DNA from: Edaphochlamys debaryana
Lineage: Eukaryota > Chlorophyta > Chlorophyceae > Chlamydomonadales
Direction of reading: 5' to 3'
DNA: 64,000 bases
NCBI GenBank assembly: GCA_016858145.1
Contig: JAEHOE010000033.1
Span: forward strand, 806,001 to 870,000
Shown here: positions 1 to 12,135 of the stretch, piece by piece
How positions within the stretch are numbered: position 1 is the stretch's first letter
Layout: the number at the start of each line of letters is the position of its first letter
Made by a program: the position numbers and the translations under genes
Notes under the pieces: generated by a model
Database searches by the model: none
What the model was told of the DNA's origin: nothing
The model's input: only the letters and a program-made list of their open reading frames with translations

Positions 1-109
1 CCCGACTCCCGAACCTCAATCCCTAATGGCAAATCGAACGGCAGACCTAATTTCCTGACGCCCTGAACCCCAGAACCCCTGACGCCCTGACACCCCCCCC
101 CCCCTGCAG

Positions 110-3100
110 GGCGACAAGCCGGTGCACGTGGGCGGCATGACGGACCCGGACGCATACGCCCCGCTGCCCAACCCCCTGCTTTACAACTGGTGCGAGACTG
201 CCGAATGTTACGATGCCCCTGATGAGCTGGCACGGCTGCCGCCCCCACCTGCTCCCTCCCTGTGCTGCTTTCGTGGGGGCTGGCGGCGCCCTGCCCCCAT
301 TGACCCGCGCGCTGTCCCTCTGCCGCCCACGCCGTATCAGCAGGCCTGTTTTCTGGTGCCTGGGCTGTGCATGCCTGACGGTTGCGGAACTTCGATCTTG
401 CAGCACGGGCCCCTGTTGTCAGGACCGCCCCCGCCCCCACCCCCACCCCCACCCCACCCTCTACCTCCTCACAGGGCGTCCATCTTTGTGCTGGGGTTCG
501 GCAACCTCTGCGCCCTGGATTTCCAGGTGCACCCGGGAACGCGAGGAGTCGGTTCACACCGTGTGACGCGGGCTTGCTGGTGAACGCCATCACCCGCTCT
601 GACTGTTTGCAAAACGACCACCTGACCAAGACCTTACCCTCCCACTCCCTCCACCCCCCAGGCCCGATGCATCGCCGCCCGCACGCCCTCCGCCGCCCGA
701 GTGGGGTGCTTCATTGCGGGGGGCGCTCTGCTGGTGCTGGCGTTGCCCTTTGGACTGCTTGGAGGGCTGGCCAGGAAGTACTACGGTACGTACGGCGGGG
801 GCCGGCGGGCGGGGAAGCGGGAGCCTTCAGCGGGAGCCAAAGGCCCATGGCAGCCGCCTCATCCGCCGCCTTCTTCACGTGGGCGGTTGTCGGAGGCGGC
901 GCCCTGTAACATCCCGTACTGCTGCCGTACTGTATGCCTGTGCGTAATGCTGCCGTACTGTACCGCCCGCGCAGGCCCCGACTCGCCGCACGCCGTATTC
1001 CACGCGGACTCGTGCAGCGCGCCGCTGGGCCGGGCCTCGTGCGCCGAGTGGGTGCCGGACGGCAACTCAGCGGTCTTCATGTTTCTGTGGGAGCGGGTGA
1101 GCGTGGCGGGGCGCGGGGGGCAGGGGCCTGGGCCTGATTGGCCCTGATTCTGCCGTACGGATTGCTCAAGCCTGCACGTGTGGCCCCGGCCCGCAGGCCC
1201 CCCACTTCATCGGCGCATGGGCCATGGTGGCCATGGTGACAGGTGGGGGGGGAGAGGGGGGACAGAGACCGAGGGGGGTGCAGGTCAGGGCCGGCGTCAC
1301 CCCCCTCCCGGAATGTCCGCGGCCGCCCTGCGTCAGCTCCGATCACCACCCTTGCCCCGCCTCTGCTTTGCCCTCCCTGCCCCACCCTCTTTGCCTCCCA
1401 GCCTCCATCTCCACCGCTGATGGCGCCATTCTGGCCACCTCCACGGTCGCCGCTCACAACCTTTGGCGCAAGGTGGGGACTCCCGTGGGGTGCGGGGGCC
1501 GGGCAGCTCGGGGGGGTCGGGGGATTCGGGGGATTCGGGCGTTGACTGTGTGCCAACATTCCCAGGCCGGCGTGAGCAGTGCGGTGCAGGGTTTATGTGT
1601 AGGAGAGTACCCGGGGCGTGCGCCCATGCCCAGCCGTGGCTCTCCGTAGCCTCCCCGCACGTCGCTCGCCCCTCGCCCGCCAGCGTCCAACTCCCAATGA
1701 CATACCTCCTGGCGCGCCCACCCCCCGCCCGCCAGGTCCCCCGCATCGGCTCGCATGAGTCAAACCTGCTCTTGGTGGCGAGGCTCTTCATCATCCCCAT
1801 GACGCTGCTGGCGTGCATGACTGCCGTACTGGCGTACCGCCCCGCCTACCTGCTGGGTGAGCATTAGTCATCCCCTGCAGGTGTACTCTGTCGGTCGCTT
1901 CTGGGCCCATCGGTGACAGGAAGCCCTGCGTACCGGCAACTGGGACCGACACTTCGCTTGGCCCCAATGCACGAGAGTCAGACGCTTCTGTGTCTGACTC
2001 TCCCCACGCTCCCCACCGCAACCCCCACCCCCCCTCGTGCTCATGCTCGTGCCCCCGCGCCCCCGCGTTGGTGTTGCCAGATTTGTAGGAGCGATTGCAC
2101 TTTGCTGGCCTTGCTTTTCGCGTAACCCCGTCCCCATTTCTCATTCCCCGCAGTGGTGTCCTTCGACATCGTGCTGGCCGGTGTCTTTGTGCCCCTGGTG
2201 GCCGCCGTCTATGCGCCCGACGTGACGCCCAACGCAGGTGCGGAGAGGGAAGGGAAGGGAAGGGGGGCGTGGAGAGAGCTAGCGCCAGAGCTGCTACGTT
2301 GGTTGCGGACGGGTCGCTACAAAGCGGTGTACCGGACTCGAGATGGGTGGACAGCTTCCTGAGCAGCCGGGGCTGCGAGTGGCGGGTTTCAGCTGCTTGC
2401 GGCGGCTGCGGGTGATGGTGGTGGCAGCTGAGCGTTTCTGGAGTGGTGGCTTGCAGGAGCAGCCTGCCTGTGTGGCATGCCGTTTGATTTGCCCTGACCG
2501 AAACTGCCTGCCTGCCTCAGGCATCCTCGCCTGCCTGGTTGGCTGCCTACTGAGGATAACGCTGGAACAGGTGGGGCGGGGCGGAGGGAGACGAACGGAC
2601 GATGCGGACGGGCGGGGTCCCCGGAGGGAGGGTGGGAGGCGAGGAGTTACCACAACTCTCCCCGCACAGTTCCCCCCGCAATTCTCTTTAGCCCCATGCG
2701 CGTTCCCCCTGCCACCCCCCCAGGTGCTCCCCAAGGATGGGTCCCTCGTGGTCCCCATAGGACAGTACGGCCTGGCGTACGGCAGGGCGCTGGCGGGGCT
2801 GCCGTCCTTCATGCAGGTGCGTGGCTCGGCATGTACGGCAGCGCCGTACGGGATTATATCGTGGGTTATACACGGGTGCGTCCATGACCTGATATTTGCC
2901 CGCGCTGATCGATGTACGGCGTGTACGGCAGGTGACGCCGCCCGACATGGCCGACGCCGCCCACGTGTGGAACCCGGACAAGGACACGTGCGATCAGAGT
3001 GAGGCACCGTACGGGTTTCTCCGCAACTGCTTAAGCCCGCCACCCCCGTCGTCCACTCACCGCTGAGGTCTCTGGGCTAAGGCCCGGGCTGGGGTCCAGG

Positions 3101-4261
3101 CCAAGGCTCTACCCCAACCTCCCTAACGTCCCAGCCCGGCCTCACACCCAGTGCAGCAAAACCTGCCCGCTGCCTCCCCTGCCCCGGCCCCCGCTGCCCC
3201 CCAGAGCCCCTAGAGGACTGGACGGGTCTGGACTCGCTCCTGTCCCCCGCCTTCTCCGCCCTCACCATGGCGGTGGTGACCCTGGCGGAGCGGCGCTGGG
3301 GCACCGACGTGCTGTGGTTCGTGCCCAAGGTGAGCCGCGTGCGGTGCATGCGGTGCGGTGCATGCGGTGCGGTGCACTCGGGTGCGGATTGGACTTGCGG
3401 GGGAAGCGGCCCTAACGACCTAATGAGGTGCTGACATTGCGCCCATGCCCATTCTGTCACCCCTGAATCCACCCTCCGCACGCCCATGCCGCGCCTCTGC
3501 GCAACTGCCTGCCCTCTGCCCGCAGTCGCCCCAACGCTCCCCCTTTGCTTCCCTCTCTCCCCGCACAGGCCTGGCGCCAAGCCAGCCCCTTGTACCTGGG
3601 GGAGGACCCCTCCGTGCGCCCCGCCGCCAAGCAAGGCCCCTCGGGCCTGGCCCCAACTGCCTCCAAGAGCCGCGGGTGGCTGTGGATGCCCTCCGTGCCG
3701 GAGGACGTCGAGGTCGACGCCGGCAGCGGCGGCGGCAGCGGCGGCTGTAGCGCCGCCGGCGAGGCGGGCAGTGCCGTCGACGGCGGCGCCGGCTCCATGA
3801 GCGGCCCCGGCGGCTGCGGCAGCCCCGGCGGCGGCAGGCGCGAGTATGCTGCGGGCGGCGTAGGCGGCGGCAGCAGCTGGCGGTCGGCGCGTGGCGGCGC
3901 CGGGCTGACGTCAGCGGCGGCGCTGGCCGTCGAGGGCTCTTCTTGGAGTGCGGGGACTACCGCCAACCTGACGGCGAACTACAGTCCCGCGGTTACGGTG
4001 GGCAGCGTAAGTCGGTTCGCACGTGAGAGCGATATGCCGTTAGTGACCATGCTACTGCGGGCAGAGAGTGGATCCATGACTGGCATGCCGTCAGGCTCGG
4101 TGGCGCTTGCCGGCGAGAGCCCGTCGTCGGCCTCGGCAGGGGCGGCGGCGGCGGCGGTGGCGGCAGGGGCTGGCGGCACCGCCAGGGCGGCGGCCCCGGC
4201 GATGGCCTCGCCGCCGCCGCTCTCGCTCCTTAAGCAGTGGCAGCATAGGTCTGTGGTGTGA
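110..4261 (+). CDS. Sodium:solute symporter (SSS family, DUR3-like), 5' end outside window
   Basis: Plasma-membrane type cation-coupled transporter; substrate not provable from sequence, urea is the best guess because the layout follows plant and algal DUR3. Exons: 110-189, 475-526, 662-785, 975-1096, 1197-1242, 1402-1472, 1736-1856, 2154-2237, 2521-2570, 2724-2816, 2932-2998, 3205-3329, 3569-4261; all phases close, giving 575 residues to TGA 4259-4261. Family signs: ASIFVLGFGNLCALDFQ followed by RCIAART, the core motif STADGAILATSTVAAHNLW, and hydrophobic segments in exons 3, 5, 7, 8 and 9. The last exon (about 230 residues) is hydrophilic, Gly/Ser/Ala-rich and unlike the transporter core; it should be a cytosolic tail, and an extra intron inside it is possible. 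The upstream half, including the first membrane helices, lies before base 1. Family confidence is high, DUR3 subtype moderate. Confidence 0.82.
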
Positions 4262-6150
4262 GCGGCGCAGGGGCTAGCAGTTGCTTCTTACAGAAGGGAC
4301 CGCCGATACTTACCTATGGTCGCCATGGAACCTTCTCCCAGCACTTCATATGATTGATGCCTTGATGGCTTTATTGTTGTATCCCGATGCAGGTCCTGGA
4401 TGCGTGGATCCAGGATCCTGGACTAAACGTTCATTGTGCGGGCGTGTCGCTATAGTCATGCGGGTGTGCCTCTCCGAGCATTCATGCCGGCCGCTCAGCG
4501 TAGATGAGGCAAGCTGCGTCCTCCGCAGGGAGGGAGGGTGACACTGCGCGAACCCCAGCGGCTACCAACCCACCAGCGATGATAAGATAAGGTAGGGCAA
4601 CGAACGAACGCGCAACGCCTGAATGCATGGCTTAGCGTGGGCGAGCGAGGCTTGTCGTTGGCGGCTGGTATTGATGGGGCCGGGGGGCATGAGCCAGTAA
4701 CCTGCCAGTAAGCTGGTCATTCACGTGTTCCGTATGGTGGTGTGGCGGTGGGAGCTCTTACCCGTGGGGTTTCTTTGTCATGCGCGCCCGTTCATGTGTG
4801 TGGTGTGCGTGTGTCTCCTTTTGTGCGAACCAGGGGTAGGTGTGCAGTGCCGCAGGGGCGTCGCGCGCTTGCTGCTGCGGGCCAGGGTGGGGGAGGGCAG
4901 ACCTCTGCCACGGGGCATTATGCGCGAGGTTGACTAGCGACCTTTGGGGCTTTTGAGCGCATGGCGAGCCATGTCTTGACTGATGTGGGTGAGGGCTAAC
5001 AGCTCAAGGCGTGGCCAGTCATGCGCTAGGCCAGATGGGCCACGATTCTCACGAAGACGTATGGGAGTGTGCCCTGGAGTGCCCTGGGCCGTGTGCGCTG
5101 GGCTGCTGACCCTGAGCTCTGCCACGGCCGTGAGGTGACTGGGGGCCTGGAGCCGAGCGTGCCATCGCAAGCTGCGCTGCATTGCGCATTGCTATAGCCC
5201 CCTGCCCTTTTTGTCGCTCTGTGTCCCACGACCCAGGGCTCTGTGACTGGGCGCTAGCTCGGCTGGCGGTGACGGACAGAACTGATGGCCCGAGGTGCGT
5301 GACCAGAACTCGGCGAGATGCACACGAGCGTAACACGCAATGCCGTGACTGGCAGGCACTGTCGTTCCTCCGTGTCCTCCACGCAGCGGCCGCCCAAGAC
5401 GCTTCACGCAGCGCCCTCCTGCCCCGGCCGCCCCCCCGAGCTCCGGACCCTCCCCCCAAGCTCCCGCGCGTGTCTACATCACCACCACAGCCGCTCGCAC
5501 CCATCTCCGCTCACGCTCAGTCCCGGCCTCCACAGCCCAGTGCCCCATCACGCCCATCACGCCTGTCCCGGGATCCTCCTCACCGCTTCTCGCCCGAGGC
5601 ATGTCATGCTCACAGCTCGACCGACGAGCCACGGGTTGCGCTAAGGATCTCCCCGTCACACACACACCGCCGCTCACACACCTCCATCCATACTACTATC
5701 GGTACTTTCGGGAGAGCCGTCTGCCCAGTCCCCCCTGCCACTGCTTCTGGCACGAGCAGGGGGTACCGTCCCGGCCTCCCGCGTTCCCTGCGTCGTGCCG
5801 CCCCGCCCACAGCCAGCCTGCGCTGTACTCGCCCCTCGCGAGCGCTTCAGCGGGCGCGCTGACCCCACCGCAGACCCCGGGTGCGGCGGCACCGGACAGC
5901 CAACCCCTCATCTAGCGCCCCGGCGGTCGCGCCACACCCTCCGGGTCCCGGGTTGCATGCTGCGTCGAGAGGCGGCCCTCCCCGTCCCCCATCTCCGGCA
6001 CCGGAGCTCCGTCCAGCCAAGCTTCGCGTTACGCTACGCCCCTGCCATGAGTCATCATCGACCCCGGCCCCATTCACACCACGCCTCGCCTCCACGTGGG
6101 TCTACCCCGGCTTCGCGTAACCCTCGGATGACGTGTGACCATTGCTGACG
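4262..6150. other. Convergent intergenic region, no gene supported
   Basis: Lies between the stop codons of the symporter (+) and PYRR (-), so it should hold both 3' UTRs. An open frame at 5182-5862 (+) has no recognisable domain, is Pro/Arg/Ser/His-rich as expected from C-rich DNA, and shows no matching splice pattern. I saw no TGTAA on the plus strand; a minus-strand TGTAA (TTACA on plus) near 4288 is far from the PYRR stop. Confidence 0.5.
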
Positions 6151-9100
6151 TCACCCCCTGCTGGCGGGCGCCGCCGCCGAGGCCGCGGCCGTCCCCGCCA
6201 GTGCGGGCCCCGCGCCCGCGCCCCAGGCCCTCTCGCTGTTGCAGGAGGCGGCGTTGAGGTCGGCGAGCAGCTCGTCCCGGACCTGGGGTGGTTGGGAGTT
6301 GGAGTTGGTTGGGAGGTGGTTGGGTGAGGCTGGTTGGAGGACGGATGTGGGTTACTGGGAGGATAGGAGCGGCTACCGCCGAGCCACCATCCCCACTGCG
6401 AGTCTCCATCCCACCCCACCCCACCCCAGGTTTCCGTCACCCCACTGCCACCCCACCCCACCCTCACCCTCACTATCACCCCAAAGAGTCTCGACCCCAC
6501 CCCACCCCACCCCAAGCTCCCATCATCCCTCTGCCACCCCACCATCTGCCACCCCACCCAGCCCCACCCTCTTCCCCCCACCCCCGCCCCCCGCCCCCAC
6601 CCCCACCCCAAACCCACCTTCATCAGCAGCCGACCCAGCTTGTTCTGGCCCGTCCGCTCGTACCCCGCGCCCCAGTAGTAGTCATGCGGGCTGGCTTCCA
6701 CCAGCTCATAGCACGCCGCGTCGCCGCACGGCGCCGCCGCCGCCACCGCGCCGCCATTCTCCGCCGCCGCCACAGCGCCGCCGGGCGCCGGCGGCGGCAG
6801 GCTGACGCCGGCCGTCGCGAGCAGCATCGCACGCGGGCCGGCGTGCGTCGCGAATTTCGCGCGCAGCGCGGACAGCATGACTCCGATCTTGGCTGTGGGC
6901 CAGTCGCGGCGCAGCAGCTCGGGCCGCGTGCGCTCCGTTCGGCGCCCGATGCGCGCCGCCTCCTCGGGGGAGGGCGCGGCGGCGATGGCCTCCATGACGG
7001 CCGCGGCGTCGGGGTGGTGGTTGCCCGCGAACTTGTGGGCCTGCGGTTGGCGGTTGGGATGCGGTTGGCGGTTGGGATGCGGTTGGCGGGTGGGATGCGG
7101 TTGGCGGGTGGGATGCAATTCGAGGGTCCGCGCCCCGGACCCCCGCCCGCCCTCGCCCCTCCTGGTCCTGGTAAACGTCTAGACACTCCCCCTGCACAGC
7201 CCACCCTTCCTGCCCCTCCCCAACCTTCCGTTCCCCCCGCCTCCCCTTCCCTTCCCCTGCCACCCCCCTCCACCCCGCCCACCTGGTAATAGTGCTCCAC
7301 GCTCGGCCAAGACCGGACCGCACCGTTGCCGCTCGTACTGGCAGCCGCCGCCGCCGCCACGCCGTTCCCGTTGCCGTTGCTGCTGGCGGCGCCGTCAACC
7401 GCCGCCGCCGCCAGCGGCGGCTCGACCGGCATGGAGATGGGGTGGGGGGAGAAGTTGGACAGAGCGCCCCACTGGTCCCAAGCCTTGTAGAACGAAACGG
7501 ATCGGCCCTGGGGGCCGCCCGCGCCGCGCCGCCGCTTCGCGGCGATCGATCCGGCCGCCGCCGCCGCCTTGACGTCACCCCCGCCCGCCGCTGACGTGGC
7601 GGGCGCGGCGGCGGGCGGCGGCGCGGGAGATGAAGGGGCGGGGGAGGAGGGCAGGTGTACGGCGGATGCTGATGCGGCGTCGGCGGCCGACTCTTCGTCT
7701 GCCGCCTCCAGCGTCGCCTCCAGCGCCCAGAGTCCGCCCGAGGAGGGCATGTAGCCAGTCATCATCAGGTCCGGCCCAACCTGTACGGCAGTCACGTGCG
7801 ATGTACGATTCGCGCCTTTCAGACGTTGATGGATCTGCAAAAGCCCGCTAGCACCCAACGACTAGAAGTGGCAAGAGACGCACCATTTGCGGCCACCAAG
7901 CACGGATCTGTGCCGCGCCATGTCCACGGCTTACACCGGTACCCCCCACTGACCCCGTATTCCCTCCGAAGGTGCCCGCTTCTGCCAAACCCCAACTGCC
8001 AACCACCAACCGCCGCCAGCCGCCCCACCTGGCTCCACGTGTTGTCGACCAGCTCCACGGCCTGAGTCATCTCAACGAACCCCAGCTCCCCCACGGGCGT
8101 GGGCGCGCGCAGGCCGCCGATGATCTTGGGCGCCACGAAGGCCATCACCTGCCGTACGGCCGTACAGCACACAGCTCGGATCAACATCCCATTCACAGCC
8201 CCTCAGCCCTCCCACCCGCGAACCCGTCCCCAGACCGATCCGTCCCCTGCCCCTGCTCTCCCCTTGTCCAGACCGGACCCAGTCCCTTCCATGTCCATGT
8301 GAGACGCCCCGGCCCCCACCCACCTCAACCGTCTGCCCATCCCTCCCCCTCCCCCCCCCCCCCCTCCCCCACCTCCCCCTCCCCCACCTCCCCCCCCCAC
8401 CTTGTGCACCACTCCGCTGGCGATGGCGGGTGCCGCCAGCGTGCCCCCGCACTCCCAGAAGCACTGCAGGAAGCCCCGCTCCTGGCAGTAGTCGGCCACC
8501 GACTCGGGCGTCAGGAAGTCAAACTCCACCACCTCCACGCCAGAGGCACGCAGCGCGGCCTTTGGGGGGCAGAGGGAGGGGGAGGGGAGGGGAGCGGAGG
8601 GGGAGAGGGAGGGGGTTGAGGGGGAGCGGCGAGGCGGAGGAGCGTCCAGGGACAGAGCAGGACCCACCATACCCAATGGCCGGGTCCCTCCTCCCCCTTC
8701 ACACCCCCAGCGCCTCTTCCCCCCTCTCGCACCACTACCGGCGCGCCGCACCCCCACCCGCAGCCCCCGCCCGCACCCCGCGCCCCCCGGCCCGCCCCAC
8801 CTGGAACCGCGTGCGCGCCCCCCGCTGCGTGAGCACGATGGTGGGTGCGAGCGTCACGTCCCACAGGTTGGCGTCCTGAAGGGATGGTGTGAAGGGGGAG
8901 AGGGGAGCGGGCAGGAAGGTTGAAGGCCATGCAAGGGATGGCGCGAGATCGGCCGCTGAACATCACACTTGCCACCCCGGTCTAGCGTGCGGCTCATAGC
9001 CGCTCCCCAACCGACCCCATCCAATACACACCACGCTTTCCCCCTCCTTCCCCCCTCCCTCCCCCCTCTCCCCCCTCACCTCGGGCAGGTCCAGCGTGCG

Positions 9101-12100
9101 GCTCATGACCACGCGCGCGGGCGTGTGCCCCCCCTCCCGCCGAGTGGTCAGCCGCGGGTTGTCCCGCCGCACCGTGTTGCCGCCCACAATCACGGCATCG
9201 GAGCGGGCGCGCGTCTCAAACACCATGGCCCTGGGGGGAGGGGGCAGGGAGCCGGGAAGCAGGACGGTGGGACAGGGAGGCCGAGGCCGAGGCCGAAGGC
9301 AGGGCGGCTGGGTTGCAACCGACTTCACAGCAACCGACTCCACATCGGGCGCCTGATGTTCCCCCCCCCTCCTTCCCCCCCCCCTCCCCCCCACCCAGCC
9401 AGCCGCCCCCCACCTGCTCTGCGGGCTCGACACCCATGCGCTGTGCCCCAGGCTGGTGGCGATCTTGCCGTCCAGCGTCATGGCGTACTTGAGCAGCCCC
9501 AGGGGGCGCCGCAGCACGGCGCGGTGCAGCAGCGGCTCGTTGGCCTCCAGGCAGGCGGACAGGGCGCCGTAGGCGGAGGCGGAGCCCTGGTGGGGGGGGG
9601 GAGAGCGTGGGAGGGGGCGCGTGGTAGGTGTTGGAGCAAGCGGGCGGAGGCAGTGAGGCGGCGGCCCGCGAACAGAGGTTGTGTAATAGGTTTGAGGCGG
9701 CGGCCAGCGAGCCTGGCGGAGTGGGAGAGCGCTGAAAGGACTCTGGTGGAGAGGGGGCTCCAGCGTCAACCAGCCTGCCCACGAGCTTTTGGCGACTCGG
9801 GGTCCCTTCCCCGCGGGAGCTCAGAGCGACACGGCACAGGGCCGCAGGGCTGTTCCCTCGTGCAGCCGTCACCCTACCCCCCCACGCACCTGCGATGACG
9901 ACGGGTCGTACGGCCCGTACGCCTCAATGTCAGACCCGGAGCCGCTGGCCGCCGCCGCCGCCGTTGCGGGCCCTCCGTTGCGCCCCACCGCCAGCACGTC
10001 GGCCAACACGTCTGGGGCGGGGGAAGGAGGAGAGGCAGATTGGTTCGAAGTGAGAAGCGACCCGAGCCCGGCCCCCAGCTCCCCCTCCCACCAGCGTTCC
10101 TCCCCCACCCCCTTTCCGCCTTGCCCAGATGCCGGGTCCCCGTCCCTCTTCCCCTCCCTTCCTCTCCCCTCCCTCCCACCCACCCTCACTCTGCCCCACT
10201 CACCCACTCTCACGCCCGCGCCCCTCAGCAGCCCGATGGCCCGGCTCCGCAGGTGCCGCAGCGGGTGCCGGATGCCCACCACCACCCGCGACACGCCGCC
10301 CCGCACCAGCGCGTCCACCGCCGCCGCCTCGCCGTGGCAGTCGCCCGGCTCCAGGTTCAGGTAGGCCGTGGCGCCGCGGGCCGCGGGGCCGGCAGCGGTC
10401 ACCGCCAGCGCCTCGGCGGCGGTCGTGCCCTGGGGAGGGTGGGGGTGGGAGGGGGTGGGAGAAGGGTTGGCGGGGTGCGGTGGGGGGGTTTTGCCTGGGG
10501 TGCGTGGCGTGGCGTGGCGTGCCATGCCGCCGCGTGACGCACGCTCGATGGGCCCCGGTGCTCCGGCCCGCCGAGACCGGCTGCGCCATGGCCTCAGCCC
10601 CGAGGTCCGCAAGCTGTTCCGGCCCCCGGCACACACACCCGCTCTCCTCCATGGACCGGCGCTGGGGGCCAGGGCCAGGCCAAACCCCATCGACAGCCCC
10701 TCTGCTGCCCCCGAGCCCCCGGGCACAGCCCACATCCCGGCTCCGTCCGTCCGCCCTCGTCGGTCCCTTGCGGGGCCATCCCGGCTCCAGCTTCAGCGGC
10801 ACCGCGGACCGCTTCGCCAGCAGCGGACCGGCGTGCCCCAACCCCCGTACGTATGTGTGTATGGACGCGGCCGGGCCCACAGGGTCCCTGACCCGCCCCT
10901 ACCCTGGCCCAAGGGCACTCTCTCCCCGCTCCCGCCTATTCGTTTTGCTCCCGGGCCCTCGCCCCCGGCTGCTCCCAGCCCCCCCTACACACACCTGCGC
11001 GCGGTGGAATGTTTCCGCCAGTGGCCGCCCATCCGCCCCCACCAACACACAGCCGGCGTTGGGGTGGGGCTGGGTCAGGCCTGTGAGGGGCGCGTGGGGG
11101 AGAGGGGGACGAAACGACGGTTGGGGATGGCAGGGTGGGCGCGGCCACAGCTGAATTCATGTAATGAGATCGTAGACGAGATGTTTTGAAGTACGGATCC
11201 TGGACATTGCCGTAATCCAGACGACATGCTGTTGTACCAGAACACGGCACCGGCGCCGCTCCATCAATAGGATCTGGCTGCCCGGCGGCGCAGCGGAGCT
11301 GCGATCATGCATCCGGTAGATCTAGAGGCCCCGAACACTCTGAGGGCGGTGGTTGTACACCGGTCCAAGGCACGACTGTCTGTGGCTGGACTAGGAGTTC
11401 CTCCTGGGATGTAAGCAGTTGTGTGGCCCCGCTTCGGGGGTTAACAGGCACATTAGCGGGACAGGCCCTGACGGGGGTCAGGGCTAAGGAAGAACCGCCC
11501 AGCCCGCACGCCCTGTCATGTGCTTCTGGGGATACCCGAGGGGTTATAGTACTCCGTGTCCCGGGGTAGGGTGTTTCTGTTTGCCTTGCCAACAATGAGA
11601 ACGCGCACGAGTTCCAACCCGGCATCCCACCTGCCATCCCGAACCGCATACCGGCACCCATCCACCCCTCGACCTCCCCCCCGCCCCGCTTCCCCCACCC
11701 CCGAGCGTGGAATAATCTCCGGTTGATACCCCTCGCCCTGATCACCTTGAGCGCTCTGTGCGAGCTTGGCCGCTGCCTCCAGATGGCCATAGTCGCGTTC
11801 TGCGCGTGGCACCCAGATCTAGTCAGCCCCCTATGCGCTGTGCGTAGGACTTGCAGGGCAGAACCTCGCGCCGGGCTGCGCGTTGTGGGTTGCGCAGACC
11901 GTTGTGACGTGGGATGAAGCGCACCTGTGAGCTGAGAGCCCCCGCTCCAGGCTTGGCAGTGGACCTGCGCCCGCAAGGCAGCCACGTGGTTCGATATTGG
12001 TGCACAGGACTGGCTCGCAGGGCAATTGGGCTGCCGGCGCACCCGTCGATTGGTACGCAAGAGCGTCCGGCCGCCAGCGCGTTGCCCCTCCACCGCTGAG

Positions 12101-12135
12101 CCGGGCCCAGTGCGCCACCGTTGCGAGGGGAGCAT
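6151..12135 (-). CDS. PYRR: PYRR: riboflavin-pathway reductase with inactive deaminase and NADAR (COG3236) domain
   Basis: Plastid riboflavin synthesis: reduces 5-amino-6-ribosylamino-uracil phosphate; the NADAR domain hydrolyses reactive intermediates (established for plant PyrR). Exons 5' to 3': 12135-11925, 11799-11746, 11080-10995, 10429-10204, 10011-9890, 9586-9414, 9230-9080, 8875-8801, 8559-8401, 8148-8029, 7780-7283, 7040-6618, 6282-6151; phases close, 809 residues. Residues 1-70 are Arg/Ser-rich, transit-peptide-like; exon 1 and its join are the least certain part. Deaminase fold: LTQPHPNAGC near 90, but HAE reads AAE (121-123) and the PCxxxxxxxxC cysteines are lost (LEPGDCHG, 143-150), so it should be inactive as in plants. 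Reductase: LLKYAMTLDGKIATS near 264, VIVGGNTVRRDNPRLTTR, FWECGGTLAAPAI, VAPKIIGG. NADAR: FYKAWDQWGALSNFSPHPI near 555, WPSVEHYYQ, YYWGAGYERTGQNKLGRLLM. Ala/Ser linker between reductase and NADAR. Confidence 0.9.
7042..7119. repeat. Tandem repeat, about four units of 18 bases, in PYRR intron 11
   Basis: Four successive copies of a unit like GCGGTTGGCGGTTGGGAT lie just before the acceptor of PYRR exon 12; the last two copies carry GGCGGGTGGG variants. It behaves as an intronic minisatellite and has no spacers, so it is not CRISPR. Confidence 0.85.
8981..9000 (-). repeat. Partial copy of PYRR exon 7 end inside intron 7
   Basis: On the gene strand the intron repeats ATGAGCCGCACGCTGGACC (exon 7, plus-strand 9091-9110) with one change in this stretch, about 110 bases further on. 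It is one of several exon-edge duplications in this window. Confidence 0.7.

Noticed and set aside
5182..5862. 226-codon plus-strand open frame between the symporter and PYRR
   Set aside because: Pro/Arg/His/Ser-rich, no domain, no splice partners, and lies in the expected convergent UTR region.
7042..7119. CRISPR-like array
   Set aside because: Repeats are contiguous with no spacers and sit inside a eukaryotic intron.
6623..7858. Single 411-codon minus-strand frame covering PYRR exons 11-12
   Set aside because: It reads through the true GTGGGC donor at the end of exon 11 (7283) and switches to a non-homologous frame; the spliced version matches the NADAR domain.
11305..12135. 276-codon unspliced minus-strand frame upstream of PYRR as a separate gene
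   Set aside because: Its first 70 codons join in phase to PYRR exon 2 and supply the expected transit peptide; the remainder runs through introns 1 and 2 without family features.
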